The position numbers were made by a program, and so were the translations under genes. The notes below the pieces were generated by a model, which made no database searches, was not told the DNA's origin, and saw only the letters and a list, made by a program, of their open reading frames with translations. From assembly GCA_964504195.1 (NCBI GenBank), contig CAZDDI010000004.1:97443-161442 (forward strand): a stretch of DNA of 64,000 bases, written 5' to 3'. The DNA comes from CAZDDI01 sp964504195 (GTDB lineage: Bacteria > Chloroflexota > Anaerolineae > B4-G1 > SLSP01). Below are positions 10,630 to 18,337 of this stretch, in pieces (position 1 is the first letter of the stretch; the number at the start of each line of letters is the position of its first letter).

Positions 10630-12330
10630 CTATTCAGGCTGTGACACTAGCAATTGCCACGCGCCCGCCCCGTCTGCAACGGCCAACAAAAACGCTGGCG
10701 ACGGCCAAGCAGCGCGCGCGACACTGTGGATCAAATACCGCTGCAAGTCCGGCTGATGAACCAGACGCGTCGGCTCATACCCCAACGCGAGCGCAGCCTC
10801 AGTGATGGCGAGCACGTCCGCCGCCAGCCCCCCTGACGGGAAACCCTCCTCCAGCGCCAGCTCGACAACGCGCAACGTAGTCTGCGCACCGCTCAAATCG
10901 CCATGCTCCAGCGATTCCCGCGCTTGCACCAGCAACAACTCCAGAGTAATCGCTTGCGCTTCACGGGGCCGCCGCACAAAGTCCGCCGTAATCCCTAGCC
11001 GACGGCCTTCAGACGGATCAAACAAAATCCCCTCCAAAAAGTGCGCTGCCGCATCATAACGCGCTTGATACGCGCGCATCGTCTCCAGCAAATACCACTC
11101 GGTCTCCAAGCGCAGCTGATCCGTAAGCCCAGGATGCAAGGTTCCCAACCAACGCAGCCAGGCGGTCTCGAAGTCTGTCAAATCCAATGTACCGACTGCC
11201 GCCTGCACGCCAAGTTCCAACCGGTCGCGCTCACTGCCCCCGCTCGCCGCGCCCTGGCACAAGCGCGTTACCCCCGCCCAACCCGCTTCCTCGACTATAT
11301 ACGCTATTAATGCCCCTGCTTCCAGATAGCTGATTTCGTGCTGATGGGTGTAGAAATTCTCCACCAGCACCTCCAACGGAATATAATGATCGGTCTGCAA
11401 CAGCGTGGCGGTCTTGAGGGGCAAGGATTCGGCCCAGTAATGGCCGCCGGCCACATACACCGCCAGCCCCTCACGCACCAGCGCGGGCGCACTATCGCAT
11501 CCGATACCGCTATCCAGACGATGGGTCAACTCGTGACGCAACAGCCGCTCCATCCCCACCGGTGCATACAGCCGATCGGTATACGAAACGGCGACCCACG
11601 CAGACGAAGCATAACCGCCCTGCCCGATGACCCGATCCAGCAAATAAATATCCACACCGGTATCTACCTGCTCGCCTAACGTAGTAGCCACATTGGCATA
11701 AGCCACTTCCGCATCACGGCGCAGTTGAGCAATATCGCGCTCTGCCGCCGTGCCGGTGAGGTAATGCAAACGCAGGCCCAGCGTATCGGTGAACGTCCAC
11801 CTTGTCGGCTCCGGCGGCGGCAACGCCGTTTCCGGCAACAGCGGGAGCGGCAACGCGAGCTGATAATCGCCCAGCTCAACATCCGCGCTGCCCGAAGACA
11901 AGCCCAAGGTGAACGTAAGCAACTGCGTACCTGTTAACGCATGCGTGTCCCAGATCCAGTAAAAGCGCGCTCTAGGGATACGATCCAGACCCTGGTGAAT
12001 CACCGACGCAACGACGGGAGGGCCACCGGGCAGCGTGACCGAGATAACCGCCGAGCCGGAAACATAATCGGGCGGCAGCCAGGGCCGCACCTCGAAACTC
12101 GCGCGATCCCCGGTATGCAACGTAGCAGGAAAAACCCGGATGCCCGCCGTTGTAAGCGAGTAAGGACGCGGCGTGGGGGTAGGCGTGGGAAACAGTGTGG
12201 GCGTCGGGGGGCTAACGGTTACGGTGGATGTAAGCGGCGTCGGCGACAGGGTCACCGGGGGCGTGACAAACGTCCCGCACGCAAGCAACAACACAAAGCA
12301 TAAGGGTAGAAGCAGTTTAATCGTGCGCAT
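10630..12330 (-). CDS. putative secreted lipoprotein metalloprotease (peptidase MA-like)
   Basis: This 566-residue exported protein has a lipoprotein signal ending LLLAC (C18), then a Thr/Pro-rich linker of PTPTP type. A beta-rich domain spans about residues 60 to 170. A gluzincin-like peptidase domain shows HELTH near residue 263, with REGLAVYVAGGH about 25 residues later providing the likely third zinc ligand (Glu). This layout matches the peptidase MA-like family of metal-dependent proteases, often found as lipoproteins in Chloroflexota. The C-terminal third is helical and may contain TPR-like repeats. The predicted -10 box TACAAT (12337-12342) ends only six bases before the ATG, so the mRNA is probably leaderless. 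It diverges from RNase D across 107 bases. Confidence 0.75.
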   Translation of the reverse strand: MRTIKLLLPLCFVLLLACGTFVTPPVTLSPTPLTSTVTVSPPTPTLFPTPTPTPRPYSLTTAGIRVFPATLHTGDRASFEVRPWLPPDYVSGSAVISVTLPGGPPVVASVIHQGLDRIPRARFYWIWDTHALTGTQLLTFTLGLSSGSADVELGDYQLALPLPLLPETALPPPEPTRWTFTDTLGLRLHYLTGTAAERDIAQLRRDAEVAYANVATTLGEQVDTGVDIYLLDRVIGQGGYASSAWVAVSYTDRLYAPVGMERLLRHELTHRLDSGIGCDSAPALVREGLAVYVAGGHYWAESLPLKTATLLQTDHYIPLEVLVENFYTHQHEISYLEAGALIAYIVEEAGWAGVTRLCQGAASGGSERDRLELGVQAAVGTLDLTDFETAWLRWLGTLHPGLTDQLRLETEWYLLETMRAYQARYDAAAHFLEGILFDPSEGRRLGITADFVRRPREAQAITLELLLVQARESLEHGDLSGAQTTLRVVELALEEGFPSGGLAADVLAITEAALALGYEPTRLVHQPDLQRYLIHSVARAAWPSPAFLLAVADGAGAWQLLVSQPE

Positions 12331-12336
12331 AGCCCG

Positions 12337-12364
12337 ATTGTAACAGCAAAGCGTGAAACGTAAA
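12337..12364 (-). promoter_or_regulatory. predicted promoter of the metalloprotease gene, leaderless
   Basis: On the minus strand, TTTACG (12364-12359) and TACAAT (12342-12337) are 16 bases apart. The start codon begins six bases beyond the -10 box, leaving no room for a Shine-Dalgarno site. The -35 box falls inside the dispersed GTGAAACGTAAAACGTG repeat. Confidence 0.5.
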
Positions 12365-12401
12365 ACGTGCTACCTGGGCAGAGAATTTTCACGTTTCACA
12401 T

Positions 12402-12429
12402 TTGACAATCTTCCCAGCCCGAAGATAAT
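12402..12429 (+). promoter_or_regulatory. predicted promoter of RNase D gene, leaderless
   Basis: TTGACA (12402-12407) and GATAAT (12424-12429) are separated by 16 bases. The ATG at 12438 lies eight bases after the -10 box, so transcription should start at or next to the start codon. No ribosome-binding site is visible. Confidence 0.65.
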
Positions 12430-12437
12430 CATTCCCA

Positions 12438-13571
12438 ATGATGATAGAACAACAACTTACCCCACCCCAAATGATTACAACACCGGGCGCGCTACACGAT
12501 TTAGCGCGCGTGCTGGCCCGCGAACCCCGCCTGGCCGTGGATACGGAAGCCAACAGTTTGTTCGCTTACCACGAACGCGTCTGCCTGCTCCAAATCTCTA
12601 CGCCGGACAGCGATTATCTGATTGATCCGCTGGCCGTCCCCGACCTAAGCCCCCTCGCGCCGCTCTTTGCCGACCCTGGCATCGAAAAGGTATTCCACGC
12701 CGCCGATTACGACCTACTTGTGCTGCGACGCGATCACGCCATCCACTGCTCCCACCTGTTCGATACGATGTGGGCAGCGCGGATTCTGGGCTGGCCGCGC
12801 GTAGGGCTAGGCGATATCCTCGGCGAGCATTTCGGCGTTCACCCAAACAAACGCTTTCAACGTCACGATTGGGGGCTGCGTCCTATTGAACCTCGGGCGC
12901 TCGCCTACGCGATGATGGATACACATTACCTGCTACCACTTCGCGAAATCCAACTCCAGGCCCTCCAGAAAAACGATCGCTGGGAAGAAGCTCAGGAGAT
13001 TTTCGCCTACCTGAGCGAAAGTAGCCCCGCCCCCCAAGGAAGTGATCGCAACCATCTTTTTTGGCGCATCAAGGGCGTACACGATCTCACCTTCACGGAG
13101 CAGCGCATCCTATTTACGCTCTATCGCTGGCGCGAAGAAGTCGCGGAACGCCTCGACCGTCCAACGATGAAGGTGATCTCCAACGAGCGGCTGCTCAATC
13201 TAACGCGGGTGCAACCACGCACCAAAACAGCCCTGGCGGCGGCAGGACTATCCCCCCATCAGGTGCGGCGCTTCGGGAAAGGCATTTTGCAAGCCCTACG
13301 CACACACCCAGCACCTGATCCTCCCCCCCAACCCGACCACACATTCCCACCGGAAGCCGTCGTAGAACGCTACAATGTCCTCAAGGCATGGCGCAAAACC
13401 ACCGCAGAAAAGCGCGGGGTAGATTCGGATGTAATTCTGCCCAACGCGATCCTCTGGGAACTGGCCCACCACCCGCCAACCGATTTGAACACCCTCGGAA
13501 CGGTCATCGGTATCGGGCCGTGGCGCAAGAAGACCTACGGCCCGGAGCTGCTGCGGCTGTTGCGCAAGTAA
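12438..13571 (+). CDS. rnd: ribonuclease D family 3'-5' exonuclease
   Basis: This 377-residue RNA 3'-end exonuclease probably acts in tRNA maturation. The DEDD catalytic residues are visible: D and E in AVDTEANS (about 34-36), D in the exo II segment FHAADYDLLVL, and the exo III motif YAMMDTHYLLPL with Y and D. An HRDC nucleic-acid-binding domain follows at about residues 215 to 295 (WREEVAERLDRPTMKVISNERLL), and a diverged second HRDC-like region lies near the end (LKAWRKTTAEKRGV). ATG 12438 and ATG 12441 are both possible; with a leaderless message the first is preferred. It shares a divergent promoter region with the metalloprotease gene and is followed by another RNA-processing enzyme, so the two may be functionally grouped. 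Confidence 0.92.
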   Translation: MMIEQQLTPPQMITTPGALHDLARVLAREPRLAVDTEANSLFAYHERVCLLQISTPDSDYLIDPLAVPDLSPLAPLFADPGIEKVFHAADYDLLVLRRDHAIHCSHLFDTMWAARILGWPRVGLGDILGEHFGVHPNKRFQRHDWGLRPIEPRALAYAMMDTHYLLPLREIQLQALQKNDRWEEAQEIFAYLSESSPAPQGSDRNHLFWRIKGVHDLTFTEQRILFTLYRWREEVAERLDRPTMKVISNERLLNLTRVQPRTKTALAAAGLSPHQVRRFGKGILQALRTHPAPDPPPQPDHTFPPEAVVERYNVLKAWRKTTAEKRGVDSDVILPNAILWELAHHPPTDLNTLGTVIGIGPWRKKTYGPELLRLLRK

Positions 13572-13627
13572 TTCCATGTCCGAATTTTCGCCACGAATTA
13601 CCCTAAATTTTGGGAAGGACACAGCAC

Positions 13628-15025
13628 ATGAAAATCAAATTTCTCGGCGGCGTGGGGACTGTGACCGGCTCGATGTATCTGATCCGCACCAATCGCCAAC
13701 ACATCCTGCTGGAGTGCGGCCTGTATCAGGGCAAGCGCGAGGAGGCGTATAAGCGCAACCGCAAAATTCCTATAGACATCCACCGGCTCAATGCGGTCAT
13801 CCTCTCCCACGCACACATTGACCACTCCGGCAACCTGCCCAACCTCGTCGCCAACGGCTACGAAGGCCCGATCTACGCGACGCCCGCCACCCGCGACCTA
13901 TGCGCCTCGATGCTGCCCGATTCCGGGCGCATCCACGAGCAGGATGTGACCTACGTCAACAAACACCGCATCCGACAAGGCTTGCCCCCCTTCAACCCCA
14001 TCTACACTGAAGCCGACGCGCTCGCCACACTACCGGCCTTTGTGGGCGTGGGCTACAATCAACGTATCCCCCTCGGGCGCAACGTCTGGCTCACGTTTTT
14101 CGACGCCGGGCACATCCTCGGCTCGGCCATGGTGTTGTTAGAAAGCAAGGAAGACGACGTTACCACGCGCCTGGTTTTCAGCGGCGACCTGGGCCAGCCG
14201 GGGCTGCCCATCGTGCGTGATCCTGCGCCATTGCCTGAAACCGATCTGTTGATGCTCGAAAGCACCTATGGCGACCGCGACCATGATCGCTCGGAGACCA
14301 CACAGGCGCAGCTAGAGGATATCATCAAGCGCGTGACACAACGCGGTGGGCGAATCGTCATCCCCGCCTTTGCTGTAGGCCGCACGCAAGACCTGATCTT
14401 CGATTTGCACCAGCTGTACGAAGCCGGGCGCATCCCCGACATCCCGATCTATGTGGATAGCCCGCTGGCAACCAATGTCACCGAAGTGTTCCGCCTGCAT
14501 CCCGACTGTTACGATCACGAGACATGGAAATTCCTGCAAGATAGCGATAGCGCCGACCCCTTTGGCTTCCACCGGCTACGCTATGTGCGCTCCGCCGACG
14601 AATCCAAAGCGCTTAACGAAAAAACCGAGCCGATGATTATCATCAGCGCCTCCGGGATGGCGGAAGCCGGGCGCGTGCAGCACCATCTCAAGCACAGCCT
14701 CACCGATCCGCGCAACGCGGTGCTGATTACCGGCTGGCAAGCGCCCAACACACTGGGGCGGCGCATCGCCGAGCAACAACCGACCGTGCGCATCTTCGGC
14801 ATGGAAATGCCGCTCAAGGCTGAGGTATTGACGCTCTACGGCTACAGCGCGCACGCCGGGCGCAGTGATCTGCTGGCCTGGGCCGCGCCACAGGCCGAGC
14901 GCGTGCGCATCGCGTTCGTCGTCCACGGGGACGCCAAACCTGCCGCCGCGCTTCAGGGAGGGCTACAAAAGCTGGGCTACCGGCAAGTCGTTGTCCCCCA
15001 GCCCAATGAGCGGTATAAAGTGTAA
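13628..15025 (+). CDS. MBL-fold/beta-CASP ribonuclease (RNA-processing exonuclease family)
   Basis: This 465-residue cytoplasmic metallo-beta-lactamase-fold protein belongs to the KH-less CPSF73/YSH1-like bacterial group. Motif II is SHAHIDHSG near residue 60; further zinc ligands lie in FFDAGHILGSA and FSGDLGQPG. The beta-CASP insertion follows (LLMLESTYGDRDHD, IPAFAVGRTQDLIFDL, DSPLATNVTEVF). A C-terminal RMMBL motif is seen in LTLYGYSAHAGRSDLL. Family members are endo- or 5'-3' exoribonucleases. ATG 13628 is preferred because AAGGA lies at 13615-13619; an in-frame TTG at 13610 would add only six residues. The gene lies 56 bases after RNase D, likely in the same transcription unit. Confidence 0.92.
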   Translation: MKIKFLGGVGTVTGSMYLIRTNRQHILLECGLYQGKREEAYKRNRKIPIDIHRLNAVILSHAHIDHSGNLPNLVANGYEGPIYATPATRDLCASMLPDSGRIHEQDVTYVNKHRIRQGLPPFNPIYTEADALATLPAFVGVGYNQRIPLGRNVWLTFFDAGHILGSAMVLLESKEDDVTTRLVFSGDLGQPGLPIVRDPAPLPETDLLMLESTYGDRDHDRSETTQAQLEDIIKRVTQRGGRIVIPAFAVGRTQDLIFDLHQLYEAGRIPDIPIYVDSPLATNVTEVFRLHPDCYDHETWKFLQDSDSADPFGFHRLRYVRSADESKALNEKTEPMIIISASGMAEAGRVQHHLKHSLTDPRNAVLITGWQAPNTLGRRIAEQQPTVRIFGMEMPLKAEVLTLYGYSAHAGRSDLLAWAAPQAERVRIAFVVHGDAKPAAALQGGLQKLGYRQVVVPQPNERYKV

Positions 15026-15035
15026 CTTTGCTATT

Positions 15036-15105
15036 TCACCACAGAGCCACAGAGAACACAGAGAAATTTTGAAAATCTCAGTGAACTCTGTGCCTCGGTG
15101 GTGAG
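15036..15105. repeat. CACAGAGACACAGAG-family palindrome
   Basis: CACCACAGAGCCACAGAG at the left pairs imperfectly with CTCTGTGCCTCGGTGGTG at the right, around GAGAAATTTTGAAAATCTC. Similar palindromes lie at 56588-56658, 57857-57895 and 59546-59613. Confidence 0.85.
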
Positions 15106-15140
15106 AATTTTATTTGAAGCAACTACGATGATGATGCCCA

Positions 15141-15965
15141 ATGAATGAAACACAACCTACCTACCCCCGCGCCGCATGGCGCTTGCTCTACGAACCCAGC
15201 CCACACAGCGGCGCGTGGAACATGGCCGTGGATGAGGCTATCTTGCGCAGCATCGCGGCGGGCGAGGCGCCACCCACGCTGCGGCTCTATGCCTGGGCAC
15301 CCCCGGCGATGACGCTGGGCCGAGGGCAACCGCTCGCCGATGCCGACCAAGCCGCGCTCCAGGCAGCGGGCTACGGCCTGGTGCGCCGCCCCACCGGCGG
15401 GCGGGCCGTGCTCCACACCGACGAGATCACCTATATGGCCGCCGCGCCCGAAGACGAGCCACGCTTTACTGGCGGCATCGTGAATAGCTATCGCGGCATC
15501 AGCCGGGCCATCGTCAACGCGCTGGAACGGCTGGGACTGACCGAGGTGCGCGCCGACCACCACGCCGAGAATCGCGGGTTCAAGGGCGCGGTCTGCTTCG
15601 AGATGCCTTCCGATTACGAGATCACGGTCGCAGGGCGCAAGCTGGTGGGCAGCGCGCAGATGCGCATCAAGGGCGGCATCCTCCAGCATGGCACGCTCCC
15701 CCTCACCGGCGACATCGCCCGCGTGGGGTTGTATCTGGTGGAGCGCCCGGCCCCGGAGCGCATCCGCGCCCGCGCGCTCACGCTCCACGATGCGCTGGGC
15801 GAGCCGGTGGGCTGGGAGACCGCTGCCGAAGCGCTGCGCGCCGCCTTCGCCGCTACGCTCAACCTGGAGCTGCGGCCCGGCGCGCTCTCGGCAGCAGAAA
15901 TGGCCCGCATCGCCCAACTCCGCGATGAAAAATACGACCACCCCGATTGGACGGGGCGCGTGTAG
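15141..15965 (+). CDS. lipoate-protein ligase/octanoyltransferase family (LipM-like)
   Basis: This 274-residue cytosolic BPL/LplA/LipB-fold enzyme attaches octanoyl or lipoyl groups to the lipoyl domains of 2-oxoacid dehydrogenases or GcvH. Signature segments are WNMAVDEAIL, the RRPTGGRAVLH substrate loop, and the lysine-containing GRKLVGSAQMR. A cysteine in GAVCFEMPSDYE occupies the place where LipM-type octanoyltransferases carry their catalytic Cys, which favours LipM over ATP-dependent LplA. No separate LplA C-terminal domain is seen. The ATG at 15141 lacks a strong ribosome-binding site. It is followed after two bases by the DUF503 gene. The exact donor (octanoyl-ACP or free lipoate) is inference. 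Confidence 0.85.
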   Translation: MNETQPTYPRAAWRLLYEPSPHSGAWNMAVDEAILRSIAAGEAPPTLRLYAWAPPAMTLGRGQPLADADQAALQAAGYGLVRRPTGGRAVLHTDEITYMAAAPEDEPRFTGGIVNSYRGISRAIVNALERLGLTEVRADHHAENRGFKGAVCFEMPSDYEITVAGRKLVGSAQMRIKGGILQHGTLPLTGDIARVGLYLVERPAPERIRARALTLHDALGEPVGWETAAEALRAAFAATLNLELRPGALSAAEMARIAQLRDEKYDHPDWTGRV

Positions 15966-15967
15966 CC

Positions 15968-16252
15968 ATGATTATCGGGGCCTGCACCGTGCGCCTGTAC
16001 CTGCCGGGCGTGCATTCACTCAAGGAAAAGCGCGGCCTGCTCAAGCCACTGCTCACCCAACTCCGTCGCCGCTACGAGCTGGCGGCCGCTGAAGTGGGTC
16101 AGCAGGATGTGTGGCAATCGGCGGATGTGGCGCTCGTCGCTGTCGCCAATGATAGCGGGCACATCTACGCCGTGTTGGAGCAAGCCGTGCGCTGGATCGA
16201 AGATGAATACCGGGCTGTGCAAGTGTTAGATTTCCACCTCGAATTGCGCTAA
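15968..16252 (+). CDS. DUF503 (YlxP-like) small protein
   Basis: This 94-residue protein opens MIIGACTVRLYLPGVHSLKEKR, the hallmark of DUF503/YlxP, and continues QLRRRYELAAAEVGQQDVWQSADVALVAVAND. The fold is ferredoxin-like. YlxP genes usually sit in the infB-rbfA region and are suspected to bind RNA or the ribosome, but a biochemical role is not settled. ATG 15968 lies two bases after the stop of the lipoyl enzyme, so coupling is likely; the open frame extends upstream to a TTG, but homology starts at this ATG. The location just before dnaG is unusual for the family. Confidence 0.88.
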   Translation: MIIGACTVRLYLPGVHSLKEKRGLLKPLLTQLRRRYELAAAEVGQQDVWQSADVALVAVANDSGHIYAVLEQAVRWIEDEYRAVQVLDFHLELR

Positions 16253-16260
16253 CCGCGCGC

Positions 16261-16288
16261 TTGCCTTTCTCCCCTGCCTGAGTACAAT
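16261..16288 (+). promoter_or_regulatory. predicted dnaG promoter, near-leaderless
   Basis: TTGCCT (16261-16266) and TACAAT (16283-16288) are 16 bases apart, and the dnaG ATG begins nine bases after the -10 box with no Shine-Dalgarno sequence. The transcript would carry at most two or three untranslated bases. Confidence 0.5.
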
Positions 16289-16297
16289 ACTCTGAAT

Positions 16298-18148
16298 ATG
16301 GATGTAGTGCAACAAATCAAAGAGCGGCTGGATATTGTAGAGATCATTGGCCGCAGCATCACGCTCAACAAGGCCGGGCGTAATCTCAAAGGGCTGTGTC
16401 CTTTCCACACGGAAAAGACACCGTCGTTTTTTGTCTTCCCGGATCGGCAGAGCTGGCATTGCTTCGGCTGTGGGCGTGGGGGCGATCTCTTCACCTTCGT
16501 CATGGATCATGACGGGCTGGATTTCCGCAACGCCCTGGAGGAGCTGGGACGCCGCGCCGGGGTGGAGATCAAGCCCCGCACGCCAGAACAAATCCAGGTG
16601 GAGGAAGAGAGCGACCGCCTGCGCGCCATCCACACCGCCGCCGCCGCTTACTTCCACCGCTTGTTGCTCTCCGCCCCACAGGCAGAAAAAGCGCGCGCGT
16701 ACCTGCAACAGCGCGGTTTCAAGACCGAGACTATCGCACAATTCCAGTTGGGCTACGGCCTGGAAAGTTGGGACGCGCTGCGCAGCCACCTGCTAGGGCA
16801 GGGGTTTACGCTGGACGACCTGATCACTGCCGGGCTGCAAATCGAGCGCGAGACAGGCGGCTCCTACGACCGGTTCCGCGACCGGGTGATGATCCCCATT
16901 TGCGACCGGCGCGGGCAGATCATCGCCTTCGGCAGCCGGGTGCTGGGCGATGGTGAACCCAAGTACATGAACTCGCCGCAGACGCCGCTCTTCGACAAAA
17001 GCCAGGTATTGTTTGGGATGCACCTCGCAGGGCCAGCAATCCGCCAGCACGACGCCGCCATCATCGTTGAAGGCTACATGGATGTGATGATCCTGCATCA
17101 GGAAGGCTACGCCCACGTCGTTGCGCCGATGGGCACAGCGCTGAGCGAAGCGCACCTCAAACAGCTGCAACGACTCACCAAGCGGTTCATCCTCGCGCTC
17201 GACCCGGACACCGCCGGCATCCAGGCTACGCTACGCGGGCTGGATGTGGCCCGCGAGACGCTGGAGCGCAAGGGCGAGGCCGTGTTCGATGCGCGCGGCA
17301 TCGTGGGCTACCAGGGGCGACTCAACGCCGATATCCGCGTGCTGAGCCTGCCGGACGGGCTTGATCCCGACGAGCTGATTTTGCAAGACCGCGCCCGCTG
17401 GGAGGCACAGGTTGCCACGACGCAGCCGGTAGTGCGCTTCTACTTCCACGAGCTGCTCAAACAAGCGGATGCGCGCGAGCCACGCGGGAAAGCCCGCATC
17501 GTCGAGGCGATGTTGCCGCTGTTGCAAGACATCGCCGATGGCGTGGAGCGCGAGGCGTACATCCGCGAAATCGCCCAACAGCTGGCGCTCGATGAACGCG
17601 CACTCCATGATCGCCTGCGCGTGCGCGAGCGGGCCACAGCCCTACGGCAGCAAACCGCCGTCGCGCAGCCAGGCCACGCCCTCGCCAACGCGGGTCTGGA
17701 AGCACACGCGCTCATGGTGCTGCTGCACTACCCGGAACTATTGGAAATCGTCGGGGGCGATCTGGTCGCATTAGACCTCGATCCCTTGCAGGATGAAGAC
17801 TTCTCGCCGCACTATCGGCTGATCTGGCTGGCCTGGCTGGAATCCCTGGCGCATCCTGAGCAAGAATTAGAAGACCTGCTCCCGCCCGACCTGTTCGCTG
17901 AAGCGCACGGCTGGCTGACCACACCTTTACCCGAAGCCGCGCTAGAGCAATGGAAGCGTGATCTGTTGCGCGTCGTTGCACGCTTGCGCGAGCGGCGGCT
18001 CCGTGAAGAGCAACAACAAATCATGGATCTGATCCGCGAAGCGCAAGCGGAAAACGCTCCGGCAGAGTTGCGCGCCCAATACACCGGCGCGCAGCAAACC
18101 ATCCACGAGACCCTCTGCCGGGTACAACAGGCGTTAGCACATAAGTAG
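16298..18148 (+). CDS. dnaG: DNA primase DnaG
   Basis: This 616-residue primase makes RNA primers at the replication fork. The N-terminal CHC2 zinc finger spans about residues 35 to 65 (CPFHTEKTPSF ... WHCFGCGRGGD). The catalytic core follows with YGLESWDALRSHLLGQGF and RDRVMIPICDRRGQIIAFGSRVLG. The TOPRIM domain shows IIVEGYMDVM, FILALDPDTAG and LPDGLDPDEL. The C-terminal 200 residues form the helicase (DnaB)-binding region. Length and domains are complete. It precedes the primary sigma factor gene, as in the macromolecular-synthesis operon, but rpsU is missing and a 189-base gap holding a mobile-looking repeat separates the two. Confidence 0.97.
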   Translation: MDVVQQIKERLDIVEIIGRSITLNKAGRNLKGLCPFHTEKTPSFFVFPDRQSWHCFGCGRGGDLFTFVMDHDGLDFRNALEELGRRAGVEIKPRTPEQIQVEEESDRLRAIHTAAAAYFHRLLLSAPQAEKARAYLQQRGFKTETIAQFQLGYGLESWDALRSHLLGQGFTLDDLITAGLQIERETGGSYDRFRDRVMIPICDRRGQIIAFGSRVLGDGEPKYMNSPQTPLFDKSQVLFGMHLAGPAIRQHDAAIIVEGYMDVMILHQEGYAHVVAPMGTALSEAHLKQLQRLTKRFILALDPDTAGIQATLRGLDVARETLERKGEAVFDARGIVGYQGRLNADIRVLSLPDGLDPDELILQDRARWEAQVATTQPVVRFYFHELLKQADAREPRGKARIVEAMLPLLQDIADGVEREAYIREIAQQLALDERALHDRLRVRERATALRQQTAVAQPGHALANAGLEAHALMVLLHYPELLEIVGGDLVALDLDPLQDEDFSPHYRLIWLAWLESLAHPEQELEDLLPPDLFAEAHGWLTTPLPEAALEQWKRDLLRVVARLRERRLREEQQQIMDLIREAQAENAPAELRAQYTGAQQTIHETLCRVQQALAHK

Positions 18149-18152
18149 AGAT

Positions 18153-18287
18153 CCAATGGTATTAAGTTTAGGGCAAGCCCAGGCAGGTTTCAAAGCCTTA
18201 AATTTACACAACGTCGGTATTCACTGGTAAAATCCTACCTAACCCAATTTGTGCGAAACCTGCCAGATCTTAACTGAATGACATTGG
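18153..18287 (-). repeat. 133-bp inverted-repeat element, copy A
   Basis: This is the reverse orientation of the element at 54765-54897. Its reverse complement runs CAATGTCATTCAGTTAAGA ... TTGCCCTAAACTTAATACCATTGG and aligns along its whole length with that copy, including inner arms around CTGGCAGGTTT and AAACCTGCC. It lies between dnaG and rpoD. No flanking direct repeat is detectable here. Confidence 0.85.
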
Positions 18288-18337
18288 GTTCCGATTCAAA
18301 ATTGGAAATCCAAAATCAAAAATCTCGATGAGGCGCC

